64,000 nt of DNA from Lithospermum erythrorhizon (lineage: Eukaryota; Streptophyta; Magnoliopsida; Boraginales; Boraginaceae): positions 592,001 to 656,000 of the forward strand of contig JADFUC010001527.1 in the NCBI GenBank assembly GCA_019722365.1, written 5' to 3'. Within the stretch, counting starts at the first letter, position 1. Each line of letters starts with the position of its first letter. Of this stretch, positions 26,347 through 38,309 are shown one piece after another. The notes under the pieces were generated by a model, which saw only the letters and a program-made list of their open reading frames with translations, had not been told where the DNA came from and did no database searches. Position numbers and translations under genes: made by a program.

Positions 26347-26488
26347 TATACACACCAAAACAGTGCTTGTTTTGGGATGAAAAGACTATTTTGCCCCTAT
26401 TTTGTAAGTGCAGTAGTTACAGAAACTATGTTCATGGGTAAAATAGTCATTTCCAGTACCAAAAAACACTATTTGGTGTGTGTGTATA
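26347..26488. mobile_element. Foldback MITE, family 1 copy B (142 bp), abutting the PAGM start
   Basis: The left end reads TATACACACCAAAACAGTG and the right end AACACTATTTGGTGTGTGTG followed by TATA. Inside, ACTATTTTGCCCC on one arm mirrors GGGTAAAATAGT on the other. It is the same family as 6161-6290 and 38164-38309. The right end lies 27 bp before the proposed start codon of the PAGM gene, so the element probably contributes its 5' leader or core promoter. Confidence 0.75.
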
Positions 26489-26515
26489 TTGGATTATACA
26501 CAAGTATTTATAAAG

Positions 26516-29500
26516 ATGGAAGGAGTTCAATCTGAACAATCAGCAGCGATCACTTCTCCTCGAGAAATCCTCCCTATTTGTACCTCCGCAAGGCATGTAA
26601 CAATTAAATTGGGTAGACACTTACACTTTTCATAACACTCTATATTATATTTCGTTATTATCACGACATTTATTTGAATTTGAAAACAATGAAATGTAAC
26701 AAATATACCGTTACACTCCCTCAACTAAAACGTTTTCTAGATATCTAGATGGAGTTTTCACCGTCAATTAGTAATTATTCAATAAATATAAATTTTATAT
26801 AATTAAATTCTTTTTTGAAAATAGTTTCATAATATTATTTTGTTATATCTTTTTAAAATATAGTTTAAGAAATAATTGATGTTCAAAGCTCCTTCAATAT
26901 GCGAAAACATCAATCATATTTGATTGGAGGGAGTATAATTCATGATGGATTAAAACATGATGGATTGAGAGTATAACGTATGAGATGATCTAATGGAATT
27001 GTAACAGATAAACATGAAGTGTAATAGATGATCCGGACTTGATTATCATTCAATATCTAATTTAGTTGATGAAATTTAGGTGTGAAGTTATCATATGGAA
27101 CATCAGGATTCAGAGCAGACGCAGCAATTATGGAGTCAACGGTGTACAGAGTGGGGATACTGGCGGCATTACGGTCGATGAAGACGGGGGCAGTCATCGG
27201 GTTGATGATCACTGCTTCGCATAACCAGGTTTCTGATAATGGTGTTAAAATTGCTGATCCGTCTGGAGGAATGTTGACTCAGGAGTGGGAGCCCTTCGCT
27301 GATTTAATTGCTAATGCGCCTCATCCTCATTCCCTTGTTCAGGTTTTTATTACTGGATACTCGATTCCATTTTAATTATTGTCAAGTTTGATTTCAATTT
27401 TCATGATTAATATATTTTGTTAATTTCTTTTGGATCGAAATTGTCAAATTAATAGTAAATTACGTTTTCTAATACTAGCATTTGATACCAATATGCTTAG
27501 GGTTAGCCTAGTTGTCACTGGTATTTCTATGACTAATTTTGTAGTGTTATTTGACACACGTCTTTGGATCGTGATTGTTACATTTATAATAAATTACACT
27601 GACAGATATAATCACCAGAGTTAGGTTAGGCTAGTGGGCAAGAGTATTCCGATGAGGCCTGGGTTAGAATGAAATTTTTAAATGAAAAAGAGAACTAGCA
27701 TTTGATTTTTTATTTTTTTTTTGTAATATTATTCGACATATAAGAAAATAGTCTAGTTCAAAATTTAGAAATTCAACAATCAAAATTCAAAACTGAACAC
27801 TCTTATTGGGATGGATGGAGTACAGAATTTTGACTTTGTAGACATGAGAAACGTTAATTAAGTTCATTGACCTATTTAAGAATCGAGCCTGTTAGTTTAT
27901 TTTGATAGTGAACCATGAATCTGCCAGAAATAAGTATCTTACAGATGAGCATTGCTGCATTGTTGGCTATTTGGTGTTTGTAGGAGATTAATGTGCAACA
28001 ACTGTCATTTATATATGGAATTGTTTGTTTTGGAACATGTTTGGTGTATAATCAGATTCATTTGGGGATTATATGTGTCTAGTAATTGTGCCAATGCACG
28101 CTATGGTTTTAAACTAACTAGACATTATACTTCGTATTCAACATAGAAATTACTAAGAAATTTTTTGGTCACTGAAACAGTTGATAGATGATTTTTTAAA
28201 GAAGGAGAATATTGAATTAGAAGGAGGAAAGGCAGCGGTGGTTCTACTTGGAAGAGACACGAGGCCCAGTGGAGAGTCTCTCATCGAAGCTGCAAAGCAA
28301 GTATGCCTATGCTCTCACATGTTTTAAGTGCATAATCCAAAAAAATTTATGTGTTCCATAATTTGGAACTTTATTATTTGATAAAGTTGATTTGAGGTTT
28401 CACTGTTCTTGTGATCTGCCCCTATTTTGTTCTCTATTTTATGGTCTAGCACTCTTAACAATTTGAGTATTGCTCATTCAGCATCTTGTGCTTATGGTAT
28501 TGTGATTCGTGCGTGCTAAAAGTCACTTGCACTGGGCTTTATTATTTCATAATTGTTTTATCTCTTGGTACCATTTCTTAATTAATGCTGCCTTCTTTTT
28601 TACCAAATACCAGGGAATAACTTCAATCCTGAGATCCACTCCTATTGACGAGGGAATTTTGACTACTCCACAACTACACTGGATGGTGCGTGCTAGAAAT
28701 AGAGGCATGAAAGCATCTGAGTTTGATTACTTCGAGCAGCTAGCAAGTTCTTTCAGGTTAGCCTCAATGATATGATGCTAAATATTTTCTTGAGCGGGTA
28801 AGCATGTGCATTAGATGCTCGTGATGCAGTTGTAATAGATCCACATATGTTTTTCAATTTGTTGAAGGTGCTTATTGGATTTGGTCCCTCAAAAAAATTG
28901 CAATAAGGACATCAATGATAAACTGATTGTGGATGGAGCAGATGGTGTTGGTGGAGATAAACTTTGTATCTTGAAGAAGATGTTCACTGATTTGTGCATA
29001 GACGTTCGTAATTGTGGCGCTGGTGTACTTAATGAAGGTGTTGGAGCTGATTATGTACAGAAAGAGAAAGTAGCACCTAGAGGGTTTGGTCCTGCTGATG
29101 TTGGGATTAGGTGATTTTCTTTACCTTCTATTTTGTTGCATGTATTGGTTATGCTCCATAATGTATATTCTTCTTCTACAAGCATATATCTGACCATTCA
29201 TAGTCGAAAAGTACTTCAAATCTATGGGGGTATCTGAACCAGCCGCAAAAGCAAAAATGATAAACTTGCAGATATAATCTTCACTGTGCTTCATCAATGT
29301 GAAGATTTGCATTCGTATACCGACTCTATCCTAATATTTTATATAAAAAGTAATTCTCATACTTTAGTGTCAAGTATGTGGTCTTAATATGAACTTGCAT
29401 AGATACAATCGATGCTTTGTATACTTTAGCTGCATTCTCAAAGTTCCATCATCGTAGTACCCTTGCCAAAACTTTCCTTGCTAAGGTAGTTTTTCCTATT

Positions 29501-31845
29501 TTGTAGCAATATTCAACCAGCATCAATGAATCTCTACTTTAGCATGCTTGGTAAGAGTGTCTCCATCTTAATGTGAAGAATGTTTCTAGAGTTTCAGGTG
29601 TGCAAGTTTGGATGGAGATGCTGATCGGCTTGTATATTTTATAATGCCATCAGATAGCCACAACAAGATTGAGCTTGTTGATGGGGACAAGATATTGTCT
29701 CTCTTCGCTGTGTTCGTCAAAGAGCAATTAAGCATCATTCTCAAGCATGATGGTATGGTGGAGGATAAGTCTTACCAACCTACGCTTGGCGTTGTGCAAA
29801 CAGCTTATGCAAATGGAGCAGCTACTGACTACGTGAAACAGCTGGGTCTTGAAACAGCGATTACACCAACAGGAGTAAAATTCTTGCATGAAAAAGCTGC
29901 TGAGTATGACATTGGCATCTACTTTGAAGCAAATGGGCATGGGACTATACTATTCTCAGAACCATTCTTAGGCTGGTTGGAAAGAAAAAATGAAGAGGTT
30001 TCGACTAAAGCAAAAGGTTAACATCAATTTTAAGTAATAACAAAATGAGATTATTTCTGGTACTGTCTTCAATCTTTTTCTTTTTTTTTAAAGAAATTTT
30101 ATTGATATTCTAATTATAATTTGGTTCGAAGGGTCAGAACAAGAAAAGGCTGTTCTGAGACTTTTGGCTGTCAGTAGATTAATTAATCAAGCTGTAGGAG
30201 ATGCCTTGAGTGGGTTATTCTTGGTGGAAGCAATCTTACAACATAAGGGATGTACCATTCATGGATGGAACAGTCTTTATCATGATCTGCCTAGCAGACA
30301 ACTCAAGGTTGGTCTCCTATCTTTGGAGCAACTTTCATCATATTGTATTGAAATTTTTTCTTTCCCACATTTAGACTCATTAGAGGAGTGAACAAAAATT
30401 GGGTCTGTTTTAAATATTTTTGTAAAATGGTACTCCTTCCGTTGAAATTCAAATTACTCTATGTTTTGGCCCAAACTAGATTTTTCCTTTTATTCGATAG
30501 GATTTCATTGATATTTTCCCTTCATCTTTACATTTTTGTCCCTAACAAAGTTTTATTTCCCATCACTAAATGTATTGATCACCTTTATCTAATGCAGGGC
30601 AAACCAATAAAATTTCACAGTTCCTTGATAGAAACTGTTCTCTTTTTTTTTTGGTCGAAAACATCAATTATTTGGAAACGGAGGGAGTACTTTGGTTTTG
30701 TTTAGTTAATGCTTGAAAATATCAAACTCTGAGAAAATGTCATTGAAGAAGTCATATTTTTTTGTTATTAACGGGTGATACTTCGTTGGCTGTTATTCTT
30801 TTGTTTTCAGGTAAAAGTTGCGGACAGGGCTTCCATTGTAACAGCGAATGCAGAAACTGAGGTTGTGAAGCCTGATGGTATTCAAGAAGCCATAAGTGCT
30901 GAAACAGGTAAATGAATTTTATAAAGTAGTTTCTACAATGGAGCCAATTTCTGCAGTACTTCCAAATTGAAGTAAACATGTTTGGAGTCATTGTCCATGG
31001 AGAATTTAGTTCAACATTCTTTGTATTATTGTTGTGGAATCTTCTTCAAGATATATAAATAAAAAATGTCTTCACAATGAGTTCTGTACCAGCTAATTCG
31101 CTTTGCAACTGTAAAGAATTGAAACTTGGCAGATAGAATAAATATTTTCTGCAGCATGATAACATGATCTTCTAGATATTGCAATGATGATTTTAACCAT
31201 CCGAGGGTCAGGAGCACCGACACACTGTTAAGAACGTTCAGAAAACACACTAAGACGTCCTCATTAAATTATTTTATTTTCTATTGCACGATTCTCAGAG
31301 AAATGCTTAAAATCTGTTGTGTGCTAAAACCCAAATTCTTATTTCCCAGTCATGAGCTGCCATTGATACAGACAATTTCATCATTTATATACTTTTTTGT
31401 TCTTCACTTCAATTGCATTGGCAATATTGCAATTATTTTATTACTTGACATATCGTATGAAAGGAACATTTGCTTCATAATTTATTATGAACTCGTGCCC
31501 AAAATTTGAGCCCTCCTCCTGATTATCTCAAACAAAGAATTACATTATTTATTCAAGTGTCGAGGCAAGATCGGTTATTAGATTCAGATTTATAGCAGGT
31601 GTATTAGTGGTTATCTTCTGCATTTTTATGCTTCTTGTTTAAAATAGGCTGAAATATGTGTTTAATCTTCTTCCCCAACCCTTGTTTTTGAAGCAAAATA
31701 CCCAAAGGGCAGATGTTTTGTAAGGCCTTCTGGAACTGAAGATGTTGTAAGAGTTTATGCTGAAGCGGTGACACAAGAAGCAGCGGACAGCCTTGCTCGT
31801 GCTGTGGCCAGACTGGTCAATCAGTTCCTCGGTCCCAGCAGCTAG
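26516..31845 (+). CDS. DRT101: Phosphoacetylglucosamine mutase (PAGM)
   Basis: PAGM interconverts GlcNAc-6-phosphate and GlcNAc-1-phosphate on the way to UDP-GlcNAc, which feeds N-glycans, GPI anchors and O-GlcNAc. Exons are 26516-26579, 27080-27342, 28181-28300, 28614-28756, 28868-29110, 29598-30016, 30132-30307, 30811-30907 and 31694-31845: 1677 nt, 558 aa, close to the roughly 556 aa of the Arabidopsis enzyme. The phosphoserine loop TASHN is at 66-70 (Ser68), the metal loop DGDADR at 283-288, the sugar-binding EANGHGT lies in exon 6, and the phosphate-binding RPSGT is at 519-523. Exon 1 is inferred: no ATG precedes [11 protein letters not shown] in exon 2, where an in-frame TGA lies just upstream, and the 64-nt exon from ATG 26516 fits in length and phase. 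It looks intact. Confidence 0.93.
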
Positions 31846-32381
31846 CTTCTCCCTGACCACAGTATCTGAAGTAATATCATCACTGACCATTATTATATGT
31901 GCAATTTGGCATTGATACAGATACCTGAACGTTATATTAGTTTGCTCCATGATATATTGAGGCTTAGATCATATACATGACATTTTATACAATGATTCGC
32001 GAGTTTTGGACGAGCCAATCATGTTTAGCCATTGGCATTCATTCGATTCTGTTAGTACATGTTCATCATATTGTATTCGAATTTAACTGTATGAAAAAAG
32101 ATTTGTGTCCCCTTTTGGCACTTGAGCTAGGCAGGTGGCTAAGTTGGGCTGTCTAAGCAAGTTTTAATAAAAAATTTATTTTGAATCGTTAAACAAAGTT
32201 TTTATACATATGGAGAGATGCTTAACTGCTCCTTGATGAAGCACATTGTGCCTGCCAAATTTGCTGGACTAATGGAAATCTAGAATACAAGATTTCTTGG
32301 AAACTGATTTCACAACCAGAAATCTAAAATCAGCAGTACAAGTAATTCGTCTGCAAAAATTGTAAAAATTTAAAGAAGACT
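31846..32381. other. Convergent 3' interval
   Basis: This lies between the PAGM stop and the RING-H2 stop, with the genes facing each other. It is probably both 3' UTRs; no coding sequence is seen. Confidence 0.5.
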
Positions 32382-32885
32382 TCAACCGAAAGTGTGGTAT
32401 CTGCACAAGGGACAACACATATTCTCCTTCAGCCACCTTGAAATACAAAAGCTATGGAAGAAATGCCCACATCCCAAACCTCTTGCAACTCCACAGACAT
32501 CAAGAACCGCCGGCTCGGCCACCACCATCTCTTCTTGACACACCCCACAGATCTCCCCTTCTTTCTCAATTTCAACCCTTCTCAAACTTGCCAGCAGAGG
32601 ATCCACAGTTGGAGCTAGCAATTTCCCCAGTTGTATCGACACGGCGAACTCAGTCTGTTTCAAGACAGTTGGAAAATCTTGATGAAGTTCCTCAGCCTTT
32701 GCCATGGCTAACTCAGCAGTCATAGCGTGTAACTTGGCTAGTTTTATTTCTTCAAAGCTTAACAGGATCCTTGAATTCTTTTCTTCAAAATATCCTTCTT
32801 CTTCTTCTGGTAAGTAATCATCACTAGTGTTTGTAAGCCTGTTGATCACATTAGCTAATGATTTAGCTATATGAAACTCATCCAT
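32382..32885 (-). CDS. RING-H2 finger protein, probable E3 ubiquitin ligase, 167 aa
   Basis: A single-exon gene from ATG at 32885 to TGA at 32382. The C-terminal RING has C113-x2-C116, C139-x-H141-x2-H144-x2-C147 and C158-x2-C161, with the usual RWLKENMCCPLCR ending, so all eight zinc ligands are present in the H2 arrangement. The C116 to C139 spacing (22 residues) is a little long. The N-terminal 110 residues are helical and acidic (DYLPEEEEGYFEE), with a stretch of possible coiled coil (EEIKLAKLHAMTAELAMAKA). There is no signal peptide or membrane segment. RING-H2 proteins bring E2-ubiquitin to substrates; the substrate here is unknown. Confidence 0.85.
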   Translation of the reverse strand: MDEFHIAKSLANVINRLTNTSDDYLPEEEEGYFEEKNSRILLSFEEIKLAKLHAMTAELAMAKAEELHQDFPTVLKQTEFAVSIQLGKLLAPTVDPLLASLRRVEIEKEGEICGVCQEEMVVAEPAVLDVCGVARGLGCGHFFHSFCISRWLKENMCCPLCRYHTFG

Positions 32886-33810
32886 AACTTTTTATATTCT
32901 TCAGAAAGATTATTGGTATAAAGATTATAAAGCCATCTGCCCATCTATGATTATAAATAAGGAGTTCTTAAATATCCAAATAAACCGACTCTTCAACTTC
33001 CAAAAAATGAGTACTATTTCAGATTGATTGGCGTGTTGTAGATATTTAGGTCATATTTGTAGGTTATGACTCTATAGGTATTTTGTTTACCTATTCCTGA
33101 TGAACCGCCATATCTGACTGTCAGAATTACTCCTTTCATTCCAAAATGTTAAATTTTTTTACCCAATTTAAAAATCTCAATATAGATATTCACTTTGACT
33201 TATTATGAAAATAGAAAGAGGAGATAAATTTAAATTTATGAGACAAATTTAAAATTTTATTAAAATTGATGCAAAAATAAACGAAAACAACAATTAGGAA
33301 TGGAAGTAGCATCAAGTTGCAGGAAAATATTACATTGAATGTAATCATGTATTAGAACACCTACAACAATACAAAATTTATCCATTATTTTTCTCAATTT
33401 CCAATGTGCCACCTCATCTTCACATCATATATAATACATAACTTAAACTATTTATCCACTTTAATACATGTTTTATCTAAAATTTTATTCTCTTTTTCAT
33501 ATACACTATTCCTTATAAAACATTATTTATATTATATAGCATTCTACTTTTTATATTATCACGTCTAAATATATTTATAACTCATATAATTTTATTAATA
33601 TTAAATTAATACTTATCATTCATTAAATTAAAATAACCTTCAATATATAAGTTCAAAATTATACTAAAATAAAATAGCAAACATATTTAAAATTACACTC
33701 GAAAAATAACATTTCAAAATGGAATAAACTGAATTGGAAGGATCCATTTAAGCAAACAAAATAATTTTTTTTAAATGAGTATGTAATGTTAATGGGTAGT
33801 ATCAAAGATT
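32886..33810. other. Intergenic, AT-rich
   Basis: Probable RING-H2 promoter followed by very AT-rich DNA. No gene is seen. Confidence 0.5.
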
Positions 33811-33819
33811 GTAAAATGA

Positions 33820-34508
33820 GAGAAAATTGGAAAAATAGCACTCATTTGACCACATTTTTAATTTCTCATATCCTTTTATAATTTCTTTTATCTTAAATAA
33901 GTATTTTTCCTATCAATCAGTTTTAAAGGCCTCCCATTCTTAAAATCAAACCACCACTACCATCCCCTGCAACCTACTCCCCATTGCCCCCTACCCCCAC
34001 AACGACCACCCCTACCCCACCTCCTCCCCCCCACCTTCACCGGCCTCACCATCCATTCCTTACAAAACTAGCCACCACCAACACCACCATCACTCCTTAA
34101 AAATTATAGCCGCCACCTTCTATTCTTCTTCTTTTCACCTCACATCAGACTATTAACTCAATACTCTCCAACAATTACCATCACCAAAATCGAAACCCTA
34201 CCCCCACCCCTAAATAAAAATCAAAATTGTAGAAAGTGGGGAGCGAGTCAATGTGGTTGCAACTTTTGTAAAGAGATTTATCGACGTGTCAGAGCTGCGG
34301 GGCAACGGGGGACGGTATTGGTATCGGGTGGTAATGGTGGTCAAAGTGGGGTTGAATAATTAAAGAAGATGAAGAAGGAGATGGTTGTTTTTAAATGAGG
34401 GACACTTTAGACAATTGATAGGAAAATGTGCTATTTAGGCAAAGAAATTAGTAAGGGTGCTAGAAATTAAAAAATTGATTAAATAGGTGCTATTTTTCCA
34501 ATTTTCTC
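33820..34508. mobile_element. Long-TIR non-autonomous DNA transposon, Mutator-like (689 bp)
   Basis: Both ends begin GAGAAAATTGGAAAAATAGC when read inwards, and the inverted similarity continues for about 100 bp with small gaps (shared TTTTTAATTTC and TTTCCTATCAAT blocks). The element is flanked by a perfect 9-bp direct repeat, GTAAAATGA at 33811-33819 and 34509-34517, which fits the 8-9 bp target duplication of Mutator-like elements. The core (about 33940-34220) is C-rich and non-coding. The clean ends suggest fairly recent insertion. Confidence 0.88.
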
Positions 34509-34633
34509 GTAAAATGAAGTGCAAGAATCATGAAAACGTTGGTGGGTAAACTGAAATGCAGGAATTGTGAGCCCAATAAATAATGTGACAATTGCTCATT
34601 GGACCTTTAAATGTAGAATGGTGTTGTATTAGG

Positions 34634-35230
34634 AGAAATTTTGAAGAATAACACTAATCAAGAAAAAAATTGTAAAAATAACACTATTTTTTTTGGATAA
34701 AATAACACATCCCCTTGCGAAACTACTAAAATATTTTTACTTATTTTTTTTAAAACCATTTCTTCTTCTTCTTCTCAAAACAACATCTGCCCACCACCAC
34801 CCACCATCATCAACTACCACAATTTTCATTACCCACCACCATCCCCTTCATCATCCCCAATTTTCGATCCAATTTTCTCCTCCCTCCCTGAAACCCGCCA
34901 CCCCTTCCCCACACTGAAGTCGTGAACCCCCTCCCATGAACCAAAACCGCGACCCTCCCCCTACCCCGGCGAACTCGTGCCCCCCCTTTTTTTAAATTTC
35001 GCTTAATTGGAAAAAAAGTTAGAATAAGGCGTGAAAATTAATGGACAGAATTGTTAACATGAGGCGCGGTGGTGTTTTAAGAAAAGCAAAGTTAAGAAGA
35101 AGAAATGGTTTTAGAAAAATAATAAGGGTATTTTAGAATTTCCCTAAGGATCAGGTTATTTTAGTAAAAAAAAAAAAAGGATGTTATTTTTGCCAATCTT
35201 TTCCTTAATTCAGTATTATTCCAAATTTCT
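34634..35230. mobile_element. Second long-TIR element, about 600 bp
   Basis: The left arm starts AGAAATTTTGAAGAATAACA; the reverse complement of the right arm reads AGAAATTTGGAATAATACTG. They stay similar for over 100 bp, with shared AAAAATAAC, ACTAAAAT and AAACCATTTCTTCTTCTT blocks. The core (34770-34990) is C-rich and resembles the core of its neighbour in composition. The flanks TGTATTAGG and TGTATCGTT share only their first five bases, so the target duplication is degraded or misplaced. No coding capacity. Confidence 0.75.
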
Positions 35231-35940
35231 TGTATCGTTGTTTTTGCCATCAACAACACCTTAATTTGTGCAACACCCATAAAACAACTATAGCGGTGAA
35301 TAATAATTTATGAGGAAAAATGCCTCATAAAACATACTATAGCAGGTGGTCTTACTAGCTATGTCTCAAATTCTAAAGCACATTTAGCTAAAACAAAAAT
35401 CTCAATTTTAGTTTTCATTTTGATCAAAATATGAGATGGTAAATTGAACGTTGTGTAAAATTATTGGCTGAAAATTAAATGAGTCTTAGAATTTTTAATA
35501 AACGTTGTGTAAAATTAAGTGAGTAACATTTAAATGAGTCTTAGAATTTGGGATGAATGGAATAATATTATGTGCACGAGATATGCTACTCAGTACTCAC
35601 TAATTGACACAAATCGAAATTTGGTAAAAGCTGATAATATTTAATTTTTTGAGTTTATGTTGGAGCAAATTATTGGTTGAAAATTCATCAATATTTCATA
35701 AATTCACACAACACTTAGTCAGTCGTTATGCATTAATACAACACAAACTACAAAATAATTGGGAGTAACTCTTTATTTTTTGCTAAACTCAGATTAATTT
35801 TTTGCCATGATTTCGTTTGTACCAAAGTATACTTTAAAAAAATACAGTTTAGAGATACAATAATAAATGTTTACTTCCTATATTGTAAATTCTTACTATC
35901 AATAAATTTTTTCTGCCAACAAAACTCAATCACATTTTAA
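35231..35940. other. AT-rich spacer
   Basis: Nothing recognisable apart from a short duplicated motif (AACGTTGTGTAAAATTA at about 35448 and 35502). Confidence 0.5.
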
Positions 35941-35949
35941 AGCTTCTAT

Positions 35950-37260
35950 ACTATTTGTTATAACGGCGGAAGTGTATACTATAACATTTGTTATAACGGC
36001 AGTACAAAAGTGCCATAACAGACAGAAATCTAAAACAAGGAAACGAAGTAGCAATCGAAAAATTAAGAGACACGTATTTTAACGTGGTATCCCTAAACAA
36101 TGTATTAGGACTAATACACTTATAGAGCCACATAAATGTATTTCAATATAACGGAGGAATAAATTACGCATCTGAAGTCAAAATAACTTTTCGAAGTAGC
36201 AAATTATGCTCGACTTATGTAGCTAACAACTATTCGTAACTGTAAGAATAGAGACAAATGTATCTAATACAACTTAGCCTACACTATTCCTGTATAATTG
36301 AATAACAAGCATTCTGCTCTGTCTTCGTGTGAACCCTAATCCCTCTATTCAATAGCCTACACACTCAAATTTTAGGATTGAAGACTCAAAACCAAGTGAA
36401 GGGGCATTTATAGGCCAAAACCCGACCTAAACCGCCTCAGAAAATCGCCTCCAGGGGCCGATTGCTTTCACCCAAAAAAAGTCCTTGTTTGATTCAAGAC
36501 ACGTTTTTGACAAATCTCCACCTTGACTTGAATCATTCATTGCATAACGTAAAAAATCAACCTCCCGTAAGGCAATCGATGTACCAAGTACCAGATGTGC
36601 TCAGATAGTGAACTCGAATGTACTAAATGTGCCAGATGTACTCAATGTACTAGAATGTACCAGATGCACCAATATGTGACAAATGTCAACAAAGACAATC
36701 TAAAAGAGATAGACAATGTCAAGTCAGATTTCTACCCTACATATTGTCCTCACATCGGGCAACTAGTAGAATAAATCGCTTGCTCCAACACCGGCTGACC
36801 ACCCACCGTAGGAAGATTCTCCACTAACTGTTGCTATTCCACTACTGATAACATTAACCCTGTGTGAAGAACCCGAAACAGAAACATAACTAGTATATAC
36901 CAAAGTATGCCTACTTATCCCACTAACATGAAAAATGGAAGACATGCACCTCTTTCCCAGACGTCAGATTGAGCGCCTTGCTTTGATAATCAAACCCTCA
37001 AGTGACGTAAATCTCCTCTCCAACAATAGTCTCGCCATTGAATAGTCTCAATACCAACAATGCATTTACAATATGAGAACCTAATTCTACAAACTGTGAA
37101 AGCACGAAGCACCACTTCCCATCGTCAGATTCTCTCGTAAGTGTACCGGACGGTAGTGCTCTCGTGACATCCCCAGCTATTCTATGATGTTCCAATCGAA
37201 ATCCTTGAAGCCACCGTGAGTATTTGCCACCTAAAAGTGACGAGAAGTGCCCTTTCAACT
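35950..37260 (-). mobile_element. Degenerate Ty1/copia retrotransposon, 3' end with LTR
   Basis: On the minus strand AAGTCAAGGTGGAGATT at about 36528-36512 is the polypurine tract typical of plant Ty1/copia elements. It is followed directly by TGTCAAAAACGTG, the start of an LTR. About 100 bp further in, TATAAAT (36412-36406) fits an LTR promoter. The plus-strand motif TTTAACGTGGTATCC near 36078 also recalls copia LTR-proximal sequence. The DNA at 36530-37260 would be the internal 3' end; one remaining open frame (37258-36998) is not recognisable as pol. I could not place the distal LTR end; it may be near 35950-36000, where CCGTTATAACAAAT occurs twice. Confidence 0.55.
36575..36680. repeat. 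Short degenerate repeats of an ATGTACYAGATG type
   Basis: At least six loosely tandem units of 10-14 nt built on GATGTACCA, AATGTACTA and ATGTGCCAGATG. They sit just internal to the polypurine tract of the copia remnant. Confidence 0.65.
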
Positions 37261-38163
37261 CACCAATCGATCTGCACTAGTCCGCCTCCACCTCGGCTTC
37301 CCAACACCACATCAATCCGACCTAAAAAACGCACTACCTACGTGCAATAACATGGCGCATCACATTTCACACCTTTGAGAATCAAGACTGACAACAAATT
37401 CTAAGTCATGTGAGACATGCTCTAACCTTGTTCAACGCAAGTGCACTCCAATATCATTTCATCAAAGTTTTCATTTTAATTTGCCTCTCCTGCTTCATCA
37501 AATGAACTTAGAGTTTCTCCTCTCTGCTTCAAAAGAATTTCGCCTTTAATTTGCCGGTAGACCTAAACTATTTCTCCCGCTTGAACTTTCTCTCTAATTT
37601 TAATATTTTCACCACTATCTTATTCGCAGTATCCGAAATCCAAAGATTTGGATACCGCTTATTATAATCTATGAAGCGTGAGCTCATATAACAAATGTAT
37701 TGGGGAATCTAAGACAAAGAATTAAGTAAAGTATTGAAAATTACATATCTAAGATTTTAATTTATCCCTAACAATGTTAGAGATTTAAAGTACATCGTAT
37801 TTCTTTATTTTATCCTCTACAAATAGAGATTAAGTTTGTCACTTTTAGACGATTTCGAGTATATGTTAAGATGCCAAGCAAGATAAAATTGAATTATTTT
37901 TCGAATTATCTATTGATATGGAGTGTAAAATTTATTAAAAGTTATATTTAATGATGAAAGGCACAATCTAAAGTAAAAATATTTATTTTTGAAATATCTA
38001 TTGTCGGTCTTATTTGTGTTTGAAATATGTAAGGCAAAAGTCACGCAAAGACTCCTAAATAAATGCAAATGATGTAATAACAAGGACAGCTAGGATCTCC
38101 ACCTGCTTCCAGCTATTATGTGTGTCTCTCTCTCCCCCCCTTCCTACTGATTAGGGGAAACAA
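37261..38163. other. Intergenic, no gene seen
   Basis: AT-rich DNA, possibly further decayed retroelement sequence at its left end (to about 37700). Confidence 0.4.
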
Positions 38164-38309
38164 TATACGCACACCTAGATAGTGTTTTTTTATTTTGAAA
38201 AATGAAATGACTATTTTACCCCTGAATATAATTTTCAACGATTACACTTTACAAATAGGGGGCAAAATAGGTGCCTAGCCGAAACACTAACTGTTTGGGT
38301 GTGTGTATA
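38164..38309. mobile_element. Foldback MITE, family 1 copy C (146 bp)
   Basis: The left end reads TATACGCACACCTAGATAGTG and a T-run; the right end AACTGTTTGGGTGTGTGTATA. The inner block GAAATGACTATTTTACCCCT matches the copy B inner block. It is flanked by ACAA on both sides, a possible 4-bp duplication. Confidence 0.75.

Noticed and set aside
32438..32725. Plus-strand 95-aa frame
   Set aside because: Antisense to the RING-H2 gene, whose zinc ligands are all intact on the minus strand.
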